From the NCBI RefSeq assembly GCF_002008165.1, contig NZ_MRDM01000030.1, positions 310,001-374,000 on the forward strand: a DNA stretch of 64,000 bases. The letters are read 5' to 3'. A program made the position numbers and the translations under genes. Position 1 is the stretch's first letter, and each line of letters starts with the position of its first letter. Under the pieces are notes generated by a model. It saw nothing but the letters and a program-made list of their open reading frames with translations. It did not search any database and had not been told where the DNA came from. The stretch comes from Rhizobium laguerreae (lineage in GTDB: Bacteria > Pseudomonadota > Alphaproteobacteria > Rhizobiales > Rhizobiaceae). Positions 26,702 to 35,820 of this stretch are shown one piece after another.

Positions 26702-26838
26702 GCTCCGTCCTCGGTCATCGTCGGCTGACCTTGCCACTAAAACCTGCCTTCTTGCTCGGCATGCCGCGGTTTCATAGACCAGCTCTCATAGTCTTCTTTC
26801 TAGACTAGATCGCGAATCCACACCAAGGAGCTTGATGC

Positions 26839-27306
26839 ATGACATTCGGGAAATCGCTTTTTGCACTCGTCATTTTGGCAGGTGTCGCCGCGCCGGCCGG
26901 CGCTTTTGCTGAATCGGCCTCGCGGGATTTGAAGATCGAGGAAGCCAACCGGAAGCTGGTGGTGGAATTCTCCGACAGGTTCTTCAACAAGCACGATATC
27001 GAGGCCGCCTCGGTCGTCGCTGACGACTACCGGCAGCACAATCCCCAAGTTCCCGACGGGAAGAAGCCTTTGATTTCCTTCTTCACCGGCTTCTTCAAGG
27101 AGAATGCCCAATCGAAGGCCGAGATCGTCCGCAGCGCCGCCGATGGCGATCTCGTCTGGCTGCATGTGCACGCGACGAACGGCGCCGACGACCGCGGCCA
27201 GGCGATCGTCGATATTTTCCGCGTCAAGGACGGCAAGATCGTCGAGCACTGGGACGTGATCCAGGCCGTTCCGAAAGAGGCGGCAAACAAGAACACCATG
27301 TTCTGA
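26839..27306 (+). CDS. Secreted SnoaL-like (NTF2-fold) protein
   Basis: This 155-residue protein has an N-terminal signal peptide (TFGKSLFALVILAGVAAPAG, cut near AFA-ES). A SnoaL/NTF2-like cone follows, with FFNKHDIEAASVVADDYRQH and the C-terminal IVDIFRVKDGKIVEHWDVIQ. This second motif is the hallmark of the predicted SnoaL-like aldol condensation family. It is divergent from the HxlR regulator and may be controlled by it. No catalytic role can be assigned; such proteins are often induced with oxidoreductases. Confidence 0.82.
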   Translation: MTFGKSLFALVILAGVAAPAGAFAESASRDLKIEEANRKLVVEFSDRFFNKHDIEAASVVADDYRQHNPQVPDGKKPLISFFTGFFKENAQSKAEIVRSAADGDLVWLHVHATNGADDRGQAIVDIFRVKDGKIVEHWDVIQAVPKEAANKNTMF

Positions 27307-27351
27307 GTTGTGCGGGGCCGGCGTCCTGACTGGCCCCCGGCGCGATCCGCA

Positions 27352-27819
27352 TCAATCAATCCGGGGACGCTCCGATTTCGGCGTTGTCAGTCCGTGTTTG
27401 GCAAGCTCCAGGGTCAGGATGCGGGTTTCGAGAAGGTTGAAGATGCGCAGAATGGCCTCGATCGCATCGAAGGGCTTCGTCAGAAAGTCCTTCGCGCCGA
27501 GAGAAAGCGCCCGCCGGCGCGTCGGCAAGGTCGCATCGGCAGTAAGCACCAGGATCGGCAGATAGCTGTTTTCCGGGATGAGCCTCGCAAAGTTCTCCAG
27601 CAGCGCGAAACCGTCCAGATCGGGCATCATCAGATCGAGAAGAACAAGATCGACAGGATGTTCGCGAAAGAGCCGCAAGGCCTCGCGTGGTTCGGTGGTG
27701 CTGATCAGCGCCGTAAAGCCTTCGCGCTTGAGGATACGCTCCAGCAGCGAGACATTGGCGGGCTCGTCGTCGACGATGAGGATTGTCGATCGGCGCACGA
27801 TATCGGTGGAATCTGTCAT
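27352..27819 (-). CDS. Single-domain response regulator receiver protein
   Basis: This is a CheY-like receiver of about 155 residues with no output domain. The acidic pocket is STILIVDDEPANVSL, the phospho-acceptor aspartate is in DLVLLDLMMPDLDGFAL, and the conserved lysine is in AKDFLTKPFD. A C-terminal helix of about 30 residues follows. The ATG at 27819 was preferred over one at 27873. It lies immediately downstream of the CHASE3-PAS kinase on the same strand. It probably passes the phosphate on or acts by protein contact, as in phosphorelays. Confidence 0.88.
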   Translation of the reverse strand: MTDSTDIVRRSTILIVDDEPANVSLLERILKREGFTALISTTEPREALRLFREHPVDLVLLDLMMPDLDGFALLENFARLIPENSYLPILVLTADATLPTRRRALSLGAKDFLTKPFDAIEAILRIFNLLETRILTLELAKHGLTTPKSERPRID

Positions 27820-27889
27820 GGACCCAATATTTCGTTGAAGCGATGCCGAACTGATATCAAGCGGCGCGGCCAAATCAAGGGCGATGCCT

Positions 27890-29812
27890 TTACGGCGGGC
27901 TTCCCATCGAAACCGGTCTTGCCTCTACCGCTGCAGGCGCGCGCGGCAGATCGACGTGGAAAGTGGCGCCGCCTTCGCGGTTGCTGAAACCGAGCGTTCC
28001 GCCCATGGCGTCTGTTAGATGTTTCGACAGCGCGAGCCCGAGACCCGTTCCATCCTGGCTGATCCGTTCCGCTCCCAGCCGATCGAACGGGGTGAAAAGC
28101 CGGGAGACGCGTCCGGCCGGAATGCCGGGACCGGTATCGCTGACCTCGATGCGGATACGGCCGCCATCCATCGCGCGGTGGCTGACGGTTACGCTTCCCC
28201 GGGGGCGATTGTATTTCACTCCATTGGAGAGGAGGTTGAGGAACACCTGCAGCAGACGCCGTCGGTCGGCGAGCACCGAAAGATCCGGCTCGGCCGGCTC
28301 GACGACCTCGATCGTGATCTGCTGCTTGCCGCAGAGCGGTCTTGCAAGCGACACGGCTTCATCGATCACCTCGGCGACGGGCTGTGCTTCGACAGCGAGA
28401 TCCATGTGCCCGGCCTCGATCCTCGCCATGTCGAGAACCTCGTCGATGAGGCTGAGCAAATGCCGTCCGGCCCTCAAGATCTGCGCGACGCTCTCCCTGG
28501 ACTCGGTATCGGTGACGTCCATTTCCAGAAGCTGCGCGAAACCGAGCACGGAATTGAGCGGCGTGCGCAGTTCGTGGCTCATGCGCGACAGAAATTCGCT
28601 CTTGGCGTTACTCGCGCGGATCGCGTCCTCACGGGCACCAAGCAGGGCTTCTTCGATTTGCTTGCGCTCGGTTATATCGCGCGTGATCTTGGAAAAGCCG
28701 CGCAACCGCCCCGTCTCGTCATGGAGTGCGGTCACGACGACGTGCGACCAGAATTGCGATCCGTCCTTGCGAACGCGCCGGCCTTCCGTTTCGGTGCGTC
28801 CGTGAAGAGCTGCTTCCGCAAGCTCTTCTGCCGGAAATGTGTCCCTGGTTTCCTTGGGATAGAAGCGGGAAAAATGCTGCCCGACGATCTCCTCAGCGCC
28901 ATAACCGGTGATCCGCTCGGCACCCGCATTCCAGCTTATCACCCGTCCTGAAGTATCGAGCCCGAAGATGCCGTAGTCGCTGACGCCTTCGACCAGTTGC
29001 CGAAAACGCTCCTCGCTCTCGGTCAGGTCCGCCTCGCGTTTTTTCAGAAGGACGCTCGCATCCTCGAGCGCCTGTCCGAGGCTTCCGAGTTCATCGCGGA
29101 AGGGGTCCGCCACCGTCACGACCTTGCCTTGCGACAGCCGATGCGCCTCAGCTTTCAGCGCATGCACACGGCGCACGATGCTTGCGGAAAACAGGAAGAC
29201 GGCGACGAGCGCGCCGGCAAAACCAAGAAAGCCGGCTGCGATCATCAGGCTTCGCGACAGAGTGCGAACCCGCTCCGCGGCCTCGGTCCTCGCGTGAAGC
29301 AGATCCGCCTCCCGCCGGCTCATCGCGTCGATTTCCTGTCTCAGCTCATCGAGGACCTGCTTGCCCTCGATGAGCTTGGCCGCAAGGTCCTCGCGTCCAT
29401 CGGCGCGCAGGATGTCGGCCTGTTTCAGGAGTTGGAGACGATCGACTTTCGCGACGACGAGGGTGCGGATGCGTTCGAGACGGCTCTTTTGCTCTTCATC
29501 CCGCAACCGCCGACCGACCTCGTCGAGCACGACGGGCAGCCTGTCTTCGGCCCGGTTGAAGGGATCGAGAAAATCGGTTCTGCCGGTCAGCAGATAACCG
29601 CGCATCGCGGTGGCCGCTTCGGCGATCGAGGCGTGGATCTCCTGGATGCCCGACTGGATTTCGAGCGTGACCCGCACCTGATCCTCGGCAATCCGGCTTT
29701 GACGGTCGGCCACGAAGACGGAGGCGAGAGCCGCAAGCAGCAGCGCCAGCGGCACCGTGATGATGACGATGCCCTTCGCCCTCAGCGGCAGATCGGCGAA
29801 ACGCAGGGTCAT
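27890..29812 (-). CDS. CHASE3-HAMP-PAS sensor histidine kinase
   Basis: This 640-residue membrane sensor kinase has a first membrane segment near residues 14-34. A periplasmic CHASE3 domain follows (about 40-185, with AATAMRGYLLTGRTDFLDPF), then a second membrane segment near 190-212 and a HAMP linker. A PAS domain spans about 265-385 (GLDTSGRVISWNAGAERITG). The phospho-accepting histidine lies in SRMSHELRTPLNSVLGF, and the ATP-binding domain shows NLLSNGVKYN, DTGPGIP and GTGLGLAL. It overlaps the NarL-type regulator gene by four bases. It forms part of a four-gene signalling unit with that regulator, a second kinase and a receiver protein. Confidence 0.92.
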   Translation of the reverse strand: MTLRFADLPLRAKGIVIITVPLALLLAALASVFVADRQSRIAEDQVRVTLEIQSGIQEIHASIAEAATAMRGYLLTGRTDFLDPFNRAEDRLPVVLDEVGRRLRDEEQKSRLERIRTLVVAKVDRLQLLKQADILRADGREDLAAKLIEGKQVLDELRQEIDAMSRREADLLHARTEAAERVRTLSRSLMIAAGFLGFAGALVAVFLFSASIVRRVHALKAEAHRLSQGKVVTVADPFRDELGSLGQALEDASVLLKKREADLTESEERFRQLVEGVSDYGIFGLDTSGRVISWNAGAERITGYGAEEIVGQHFSRFYPKETRDTFPAEELAEAALHGRTETEGRRVRKDGSQFWSHVVVTALHDETGRLRGFSKITRDITERKQIEEALLGAREDAIRASNAKSEFLSRMSHELRTPLNSVLGFAQLLEMDVTDTESRESVAQILRAGRHLLSLIDEVLDMARIEAGHMDLAVEAQPVAEVIDEAVSLARPLCGKQQITIEVVEPAEPDLSVLADRRRLLQVFLNLLSNGVKYNRPRGSVTVSHRAMDGGRIRIEVSDTGPGIPAGRVSRLFTPFDRLGAERISQDGTGLGLALSKHLTDAMGGTLGFSNREGGATFHVDLPRAPAAVEARPVSMGSPP

Positions 29813-30471
29813 GGCTCTTCCTCCCGGGATGTTGCGACGAGCCCGCCGCGAACGGCCATGACCGCGGCCTGCGTCCGGTCGCCGGCGCCCAGCTTGCCGA
29901 TGATGCGCTCGACGTGGATCTTCACAGTACCGGGCGAGATCTTCAGGGTCCTGGCGATCTCCTTGTTCGTCAGACCCTCGGCCACCTTCGACAAGACTTC
30001 GCGTTCCCGGATCGTCAGCGTCTCCAGGGCGCTGCTGTTGGTCTGCGGCTTGGTGGCGGCGCGGCGCAGCAGCTTGGCAACGAGAGGACCGTCGAAGAAG
30101 GCGTCGCCCTGAAGCACGCGGCGGATCGTGCGGAGAATGTCTTCCCGGCTGGCATCTTTGAGCAGATAGCCCGTGGCGCCTGCTTCGATCGCCGCTTCCA
30201 GGTAATCGAGACTGTCATGCATCGTGATGATCATGACACGTGTTGCCGGCGATACGCGCCGGATCTCCCTCGTCGCGGCGAGGCCGTCCATGCGCGGCAT
30301 GCGGATGTCGAGCAGTGCCAGATCCGGCTTGTGGTGAGCTGCGGCTTCCACCGCTTCGACGCCGTCGCGCACATCTAAGGCGACATGGAAATCGTCCCGA
30401 CCGCCGATCATGGCGATAAGACCGGCGCGGGCGATGTCGTGATCGTCGGCGACAAGGATCGATGCCGTCAT
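29809..30471 (-). CDS. NarL/FixJ-family response regulator
   Basis: This 220-residue regulator has an N-terminal receiver, with phospho-acceptor in DLALLDIRMPRMDGLA and conserved lysine in GYLLKDASREDIL. Its C-terminal LuxR-type DNA-binding domain reads LTIREREVLSKVAEGLTNKE and TVKIHVERIIGKL. It overlaps both neighbours by four bases (sensor kinase genes on either side). The preceding HisKA_3-type kinase is its most likely partner, since these two families normally pair. Target promoters are unknown; the operon itself is a candidate. Confidence 0.92.
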   Translation of the reverse strand: MTASILVADDHDIARAGLIAMIGGRDDFHVALDVRDGVEAVEAAAHHKPDLALLDIRMPRMDGLAATREIRRVSPATRVMIITMHDSLDYLEAAIEAGATGYLLKDASREDILRTIRRVLQGDAFFDGPLVAKLLRRAATKPQTNSSALETLTIREREVLSKVAEGLTNKEIARTLKISPGTVKIHVERIIGKLGAGDRTQAAVMAVRGGLVATSREEEP

Positions 30472-31598
30472 TCTGATGTCGTGTCCTGCGCAAGGGGGGC
30501 GGCGGCGCGGACATGCGTGCCGCCCGAAGACCCGGCGTCGATCTCGATCCGGCCGCCGAGCAGCGCCAGCCGTTCCCGCATGCCGACGATGCCGAGTTGC
30601 CCGCCCCGCATCTGGGGATGGCGCAACTCGCCGATGCCTTTGCCATCATCGATCACTTCGAGATGCGCTTCGCCCTTGCCGTCCTCGAAGAGGCGCACGA
30701 CCAATCGGCTCGCCTCGGCGTGCTTGATTACATTGGTGATCGCTTCCTGCGCTACGCGATAGAAGATGATCCCGGTCGATGTCGGCCAGCGGTCGGAGGC
30801 GGCATCGAGGTCGGCGATCACTTCGAGACCGTCGATCGCATCGAGACGCGTGCGCAGGGCCGCGGCGACACCGAGATCATCGAGTTCGGGCGGGCGAAGA
30901 TCGGCGATGGCCGCCCTGAGATCGGCAACGGAATGGCGCGCCAGTGCAGCGAGTTGGTCGATCTCGGACTTCAGGACATGCGCCTCGCCGATGCGCGCCG
31001 CGAGGTCCTGCAGGCGATAGCTGAGGCCTGCGGCCAGCTGCGCCGAGCCGTCGTGAAGATCGAGCGCCACCCGCTGCCGCTCTTGTTCCTGCGCCTGGAT
31101 CAATTGCGCGACAAGGGCCGCGAGTTCACTTCGCTGCCGCTGGAGATCGCCGAGAAGCGCTTGGTTTTCCGCTGCCTGCCGATTGAGATTGTAGGCGTCA
31201 TCGAGTTGCCCCGCCACCACCTCCAATGTCTGCCGGTCGTCGGGATCCATGGCGCGCCCTCCCGGCGACCCGATAAGCATCAAACGAAGATTGGAACCGG
31301 CTTGCGAAGCGAACAGGATGCCGTCGTGCCCTGGGTTCGTCGACTTGCCCACCGTCAGCTGCATGGGCGGCGCGGTTCCCTGCAGTGGCGGAAAACCGAG
31401 CCTGGCGTACGATGCTCCCGCGAAGTCGGCAAGCCGGGACAGAACTTCCTGGGCAGCCGTTTCGAATGCCGCGGCGTCGAGAAGGTTCTGCACTTCGATG
31501 ATGAAACGCAGACGAGCCGCCCGCGCTTCCGCCGCCCGATAAAGCGCCCTCAGTTCCGCGACACCAGGCGAATGCGTCGTACTTGTATCGTGCTCCAA
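30468..31598 (-). CDS. NarX/DegS-type (HisKA_3) sensor histidine kinase, cytosolic
   Basis: This 376-residue kinase has no membrane segment. The first 155 residues look like a GAF-type sensory region. A coiled stretch leads to the dimerisation and histidine motif QERQRVALDLHDGSAQLAAG. The catalytic domain contains VAQEAITNVIKHAEASRL and VIDDGKGIGE with GIVGMRERLALLGG, the classic HisKA_3 arrangement. It is the first gene of a four-gene unit and overlaps the NarL-type regulator gene by four bases. The signal would be a soluble ligand or redox state of the GAF-like part, which is inferred. Confidence 0.9.
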   Translation of the reverse strand: MEHDTSTTHSPGVAELRALYRAAEARAARLRFIIEVQNLLDAAAFETAAQEVLSRLADFAGASYARLGFPPLQGTAPPMQLTVGKSTNPGHDGILFASQAGSNLRLMLIGSPGGRAMDPDDRQTLEVVAGQLDDAYNLNRQAAENQALLGDLQRQRSELAALVAQLIQAQEQERQRVALDLHDGSAQLAAGLSYRLQDLAARIGEAHVLKSEIDQLAALARHSVADLRAAIADLRPPELDDLGVAAALRTRLDAIDGLEVIADLDAASDRWPTSTGIIFYRVAQEAITNVIKHAEASRLVVRLFEDGKGEAHLEVIDDGKGIGELRHPQMRGGQLGIVGMRERLALLGGRIEIDAGSSGGTHVRAAAPLAQDTTSE

Positions 31599-31784
31599 AC
31601 AGGATTGCTCCGAAGATGAATGACGCCGGCACGATAGTCATTCCGGCGGGAATGTCATCTATGCCGTTCGGCAGACCCGATCGGAGCCACCCGGCAGATG
31701 GGGCGGCGGCACTGGGCGCCTTAGATGTCGATCATGCGGTCGACCGATGCGATGTCCGCCGGAACCGCCACATAGGAAGTCAAA

Positions 31785-32243
31785 ATGCGTACCATCATTG
31801 CTGCCGCCCTCGTTCTCGGTTTCGTTCAGGTCCAGTCGGCCGCAGCGGCTGCCGAAACGGCAACCTGTGAGCCGACAAGCGAGGCGGAAATCGCCAAGCT
31901 CTTCGACCGCTGGAATACCTCACTCGCGACGCTGAGCCCCCAGGAGGTCGCCAAGAACTACAGTGAGGACTCCGTGCTGCTCGCGACGCTGTCGAACAAG
32001 CCTCGCCTCACCCAGGCCGAACGGATCGATTATTTCGAGCACTTCCTGGCAAATGAGCCCAAGGGCCATGTCGACAGCCGCGACATCAAGATCGGCTGCA
32101 ACTGGGCCGTCGACCTCGGCACTTACACCTTCACCATGAAAAACGGTTCGAAGGTTCCCGCCCGCTACACCTATACCTATGAGTTCAAGGACGGGAACTG
32201 GCTGATCACCTCGCACCACTCTTCGATGATGCCGGAGAAGTAA
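31785..32243 (+). CDS. Secreted SgcJ/EcaC-type NTF2-fold protein
   Basis: This 152-residue protein has a signal peptide (MRTIIAAALVLGFVQVQSAA). The mature domain resembles the SgcJ/EcaC and CaMKII-association NTF2-like family: AKLFDRWNTSLATLSPQEVA near the start and YTYTYEFKDGNWLITSHHSS at the end. Two histidines in the last motif are a family trait. AGGAAGTC precedes the start. It reads away from the signalling operon, from which it is separated by 187 bases. Function unknown; related proteins bind small hydrophobic ligands in a cone-shaped cavity. Confidence 0.82.
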   Translation: MRTIIAAALVLGFVQVQSAAAAAETATCEPTSEAEIAKLFDRWNTSLATLSPQEVAKNYSEDSVLLATLSNKPRLTQAERIDYFEHFLANEPKGHVDSRDIKIGCNWAVDLGTYTFTMKNGSKVPARYTYTYEFKDGNWLITSHHSSMMPEK

Positions 32244-32502
32244 GGCTTCACCAGCCTGCCGGTCCGGCAGGGAGATCCCCGTATTCACCTCACGCGGGAT
32301 CTCCTGACTTCCAGCCACTCGGTCGTCGCTCTCTCGCGCTATTGCCTCCGGTCGATGGCAGCGATCCCTTGGCGCTGCGGTCGCTTTCTTGCCGAACAGC
32401 AGCAGGACGGTTCGAAGCTTTGACGGCGAAGCGGGATCGGGAGTAGCATCCATGCGGCAGCGGCAAGGTGGTCAAAGCCGCCGGCCCGGTGGAGATCCAA
32501 TC

Positions 32503-33057
32503 ATGAAGCACAAACCTTTCCTCCTGACGTTCGCGGCGCTGGCATTTTGTTCCGCATGGCCAATTTCCAACGTTTTCGCTGCCGCGCAGCCTATCTTCTG
32601 GAGAGCTTTACGGCCGGCCGATCAGGCCAAGGCGACGGTGCCGCTGTCGGGCAAGGCGGCGAACGGCCCAGAGGGAGAAACACTCGCCTGGCATGGCGAG
32701 GAGCATCCGATCGAATTGACGGGCTTCGTTCTGCCGATCGACCAGGACGGCGATCTTGTCTACGAATTCATGCTGGTACCTTGGGCCGGAGCCTGCAGCC
32801 ACATGCCTTCCCCTCCGCCCAACCAACTGGTTCGTGTCGTTCCGGAAGAGCCTTTGCACCTGGCAAGAATGTACGAGACCGTCACCGTGACGGGAACTCT
32901 GCGGCCCGGCCTGGATCAGGCGCAATTCTTCATGGTCGACGGTGACCGCGTCCTCACCTACGGCTACAGCATAAACCATGCCCAGGTAGCGACAGTAACG
33001 GCGGCGACCGATCCCGATCTGCTGTCACTTTCGCCTTTCGGCATCCAGCCTCGCTAG
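32503..33057 (+). CDS. Secreted DUF3299-family protein
   Basis: This 184-residue exported protein has a signal peptide of about 27 residues (hydrophobic core FLLTFAALAFCSAWPISNVF). The DUF3299 signature is visible as ELTGFVLPIDQDGDLVYEFM and then VPWAGACSHMPSPPPNQLVR. The GACSHxPxPPPNQ element is highly characteristic, with a possible metal-binding Cys-His pair. A GGTGGAGATCC precedes the ATG. The function of the family is not established, although members often sit near lipoprotein-release or metal-trafficking genes. No such partner is seen here. Confidence 0.82.
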   Translation: MKHKPFLLTFAALAFCSAWPISNVFAAAQPIFWRALRPADQAKATVPLSGKAANGPEGETLAWHGEEHPIELTGFVLPIDQDGDLVYEFMLVPWAGACSHMPSPPPNQLVRVVPEEPLHLARMYETVTVTGTLRPGLDQAQFFMVDGDRVLTYGYSINHAQVATVTAATDPDLLSLSPFGIQPR

Positions 33058-33138
33058 TGGAAGTCTCAGAGACGGTTTCTGGCATGGATGCCGCCAAATG
33101 CGTATATCCTACGGCATATATAAACTACGGAGGTTCTC

Positions 33139-33432
33139 ATGCCGCTATATGCGCGTGTATTCCAATCCGGCAATTCGCAGGCCGTCCGGCTGCCGAAGGA
33201 GTTCCGCTTCGACGTGGACCAGGTGGAGGTGACGCGGGAAGGGGATGCTGTGATCCTTCGGCCACGGGCAGATCGCGGCGTGCGGTGGGCATTGTTGCAT
33301 AGCGCCTTGGAGCGCGGCCTCAGCGACGATTTCATGGCGGAAGGGCGAGAGCAGCCGAAGGGGCAAGAAAGGCCTGTCTTCAGGATCTGTTCAAGTGATA
33401 CCCATCTCATCGACTGGACGGTCGGGCGGTAG
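33139..33432 (+). CDS. Orphan VapB-type (AbrB-fold) antitoxin with altered C-terminus
   Basis: This 97-residue protein has an N-terminal swapped-hairpin AbrB/MazE DNA-binding domain, shown by ARVFQSGNSQAVRLPKEFRF and VEVTREGDAVILRPR. In VapB relatives the chain ends shortly after a DFM-x-EGREQP-x-x-QER segment and a PIN-domain toxin follows. Here that segment is present, but the tail continues RICSSDTHLIDWTVGR and no toxin gene follows before the katG terminator. A strong ACGGAGG site and an AT-rich promoter-like stretch (33110-33125) precede it. It may be a leftover that still represses or neutralises toxins elsewhere. Confidence 0.8.
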   Translation: MPLYARVFQSGNSQAVRLPKEFRFDVDQVEVTREGDAVILRPRADRGVRWALLHSALERGLSDDFMAEGREQPKGQERPVFRICSSDTHLIDWTVGR

Positions 33433-33446
33433 GTCCGGTCTCCGAT

Positions 33447-33484
33447 GAAAAATGCCCGGGCGCAGCCGAAACAGCGCCCGGGCA
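33447..33484 (-). terminator. Rho-independent terminator of katG
   Basis: The arms TGCCCGGGCGC and GCGCCCGGGCA give a perfect 11-bp stem with a ten-base loop. On the minus strand it is followed by TTTTT. It begins 12 bases after the katG stop. Confidence 0.88.
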
Positions 33485-33496
33485 AAATGCTGCCGA

Positions 33497-35677
33497 TCAG
33501 ACGAGATCGAAACGATCGGCGTTCATGACCTTGGTCCAGGCCGCGACGAAGTCCTTGACGAACTTCTGCTTGGCGTCGGACTGGCCGTAAACTTCGGCAA
33601 AGGCGCGCAGCTGCGAGTGCGAGCCGAAGATCAGGTCGACGCGGGTGCCGGTCCACTTGACTTCGCTGGTCTTGCGATCACGCCCTTCGTAAACGCCGTC
33701 CCTGCCGGCAGCGGGCGACCACAGCGTGGCCATGTCGAGCAGGTTGACGAAGAAGTCGTTGGTCAGTGTTTCCGGGCGGGCCGTGAAGACGCCATGCTCG
33801 GGCGCACCGACCTTCAGCACACGCAGGCCGCCGACGAGAACGGTCATTTCAGGTCCGGTCAGCGTCAGCAGTTGGGCACGGTCCACCAGGGCTTCTTCCG
33901 GCTTCATGAACTGCCGGCCGCCGATGTAGTTGCGGAAACCATCAGCGCGGGGTTTCAGCGCCGCGAAGGAATGCGCGTCGGTCTGTGCCTCGGAAGCGTC
34001 CATGCGGCCCGGCGTGAACGGCACGCTGACGGCATGACCGCCGGCCGCTGCCGCTTTCTCGACGCCGGCGGCGCCGGCCAGGACGATCAGGTCGGCCAGC
34101 GAGATCTTCTTCGCCCCGGTCTGAGCAGCGTTGAAGTCCCTCTGGATGCCTTCGAGAACGCCGAGGACCTTGGCGAGCTGCGCCGGCTGGTTGACCTCCC
34201 AGTCCTTCTGCGGGGCAAGGCGGATACGCGCGCCATTGGCGCCGCCACGCTTGTCAGAGCCGCGGAAGGTCGAGGCAGACGCCCAGGCGGTCGAGACCAG
34301 TTCCTGCACGGTGAGACCCGTTGCGAGCACCTTTGCCTTGAGGTCGGCGATATCCTTGTCGTCGACAAGCGGATGATCGACGGCCGGGATCACGTCCTGC
34401 CAGATCAGGTCTTCGGCCGGAACCTCCGGACCGAGGTAGCGCACCTTCGGCCCCATGTCGCGGTGGGTCAGCTTGAACCATGCGCGGGCGAAGGCATCGG
34501 CGAACTCGGCAGGGTTCTCCAGGAAGCGGCGTGAGATCTTTTCGTAAATGGGATCGAAACGCAGTGCCAGGTCGCTGGTCAGCATGGTTGGCAGATGCTT
34601 CTTCGACGGATCATAGGCATCCGGAATGGAGGCATCGGCGTTCTTGGCCTGCCACTGATGCGCGCCGCCCGGGCTCTTGGTCAGCTCCCATTCGAAAGCG
34701 AACAGGTTTTCGAAGAAGTAGTTGCTCCACTGGGTCGGCGTCTGGGTCCAGGTCACTTCGAGGCCGCTGCCGATGGCATCGCGACCGACGCCGGTGTTGA
34801 ACTTGCTGGTCCAGCCCAGGCCCTGAGCTTCGAGCTCGCCGCCTTCCGGGTCGACACCGACAAACGACGGATCGCCAGCGCCATGGGTCTTACCGAAGGT
34901 GTGCCCGCCGGCGATCAGCGCCACGGTTTCTTCGTCGTTCATCGCCATACGGGCGAAGGTTTCGCGGATGTCGCGGGCGGATGCCAGCGGATCCGGAGTG
35001 CCGTTCGGGCCTTCCGGGTTGACATAGATAAGGCCCATCTGCACGGCGCCAAGCGGCTCTGCCAGTTCGCGTTCGCCACTATAGCGTTCGTCACCCAGCC
35101 ATGTTCCCTCAGGACCCCAGTAGAGTTCTTCCGGCTCCCAGACGTCGGCGCGACCGCCGGCGAAACCGAAGGTCTTGAAACCCATGGATTCGAGCGCGAC
35201 GTTGCCGGTGAGGATCAACAGGTCAGCCCAGGAGATCCTGTTGCCGTATTTCTGCTTGATCGGCCATAGCAGGCGGCGGGCCTTGTCGAGGTTCACGTTG
35301 TCCGGCCAGCTGTTGAGCGGCGCAAAACGCTGCTGGCCGGCCCCGGCGCCGCCGCGGCCATCGGTGATGCGGTATGTGCCGGCGCTGTGCCAGGCCATGC
35401 GGATGAACAGGCCGCCGTAATGGCCGAAATCGGCCGGCCACCAGTCCTGCGAATCCGTCATCAGCGCGTGAAGATCCTTCTTCAGGCCGTCGAGATCGAG
35501 CTTCTTGAACTCCTCGGCATAATCGAAGGCCTGGCCGAGCGGGTCGGCGCGGCCGGAATTCTGGTGAAGAATCTGCACGTTCAGCTGGTTCGGCCACCAG
35601 TCGCGATTGGATCTGCCGCGAGGCGTATTGCCGTGCGCGACAGGACATTTGCCTGCACTGTCAGTGGGATTGTCCAT
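33497..35677 (-). CDS. katG: Catalase-peroxidase KatG
   Basis: This bifunctional haem catalase-peroxidase has 726 residues, the full family length. The distal active site Arg93-Trp96-His97 is in FIRMAWHSAGTYR, and the proximal haem ligand is His259 in GGHTFGKTHG. The tyrosine and methionine of the Met-Tyr-Trp crosslink lie in GLIYVNPEGPNG and ARMAMNDEE, so catalase activity should be intact. The start at 35677 has AAGGAGACG before it; a longer frame to 35761 runs into the promoter region. It has its own terminator and is divergent from oxyR. It protects against hydrogen peroxide and is probably activated by OxyR. Confidence 0.97.
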   Translation of the reverse strand: MDNPTDSAGKCPVAHGNTPRGRSNRDWWPNQLNVQILHQNSGRADPLGQAFDYAEEFKKLDLDGLKKDLHALMTDSQDWWPADFGHYGGLFIRMAWHSAGTYRITDGRGGAGAGQQRFAPLNSWPDNVNLDKARRLLWPIKQKYGNRISWADLLILTGNVALESMGFKTFGFAGGRADVWEPEELYWGPEGTWLGDERYSGERELAEPLGAVQMGLIYVNPEGPNGTPDPLASARDIRETFARMAMNDEETVALIAGGHTFGKTHGAGDPSFVGVDPEGGELEAQGLGWTSKFNTGVGRDAIGSGLEVTWTQTPTQWSNYFFENLFAFEWELTKSPGGAHQWQAKNADASIPDAYDPSKKHLPTMLTSDLALRFDPIYEKISRRFLENPAEFADAFARAWFKLTHRDMGPKVRYLGPEVPAEDLIWQDVIPAVDHPLVDDKDIADLKAKVLATGLTVQELVSTAWASASTFRGSDKRGGANGARIRLAPQKDWEVNQPAQLAKVLGVLEGIQRDFNAAQTGAKKISLADLIVLAGAAGVEKAAAAGGHAVSVPFTPGRMDASEAQTDAHSFAALKPRADGFRNYIGGRQFMKPEEALVDRAQLLTLTGPEMTVLVGGLRVLKVGAPEHGVFTARPETLTNDFFVNLLDMATLWSPAAGRDGVYEGRDRKTSEVKWTGTRVDLIFGSHSQLRAFAEVYGQSDAKQKFVKDFVAAWTKVMNADRFDLV

Positions 35678-35820
35678 GATCGTCTCCTTGATTGCTTGAT
35701 CTGTCTGCGGTGCAAAAAGATGAGCCGAGCTGGCGCCCCACTCTCTCCCTGCAGTCTTCATATCGGAAGCGCTTCATAAATTTAAGTTTGATTTACTGAT
35801 AGTTGCGATAAGCTGAGGTT
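35678..35820. promoter_or_regulatory. Divergent katG-oxyR promoter region
   Basis: This 143-base spacer separates the two divergent genes. An AT-rich part lies next to oxyR (35778-35805). A TGATAGTTGCGATAAG stretch near 35797 resembles half of an OxyR-type ATAG site and lies just upstream of the oxyR ATG, a usual place for autoregulation. No full consensus is visible, so the exact operator is not assigned. Confidence 0.5.

Noticed and set aside
32255..32271. CCTGCCGG-T-CCGGCAGG palindrome after the SgcJ-like gene
   Set aside because: The one-base loop and lack of a T-run make a terminator unlikely; no binding protein can be suggested.
33432..33497. Possible vapC toxin after the VapB-like gene
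   Set aside because: Only 64 bases remain before the katG stop, and they are mostly the terminator hairpin; no PIN-domain frame fits.
33066..33656. Long minus-strand frame under the antitoxin and katG end
   Set aside because: It is a shadow of katG and the antitoxin, Arg-rich, and would cross the katG terminator.
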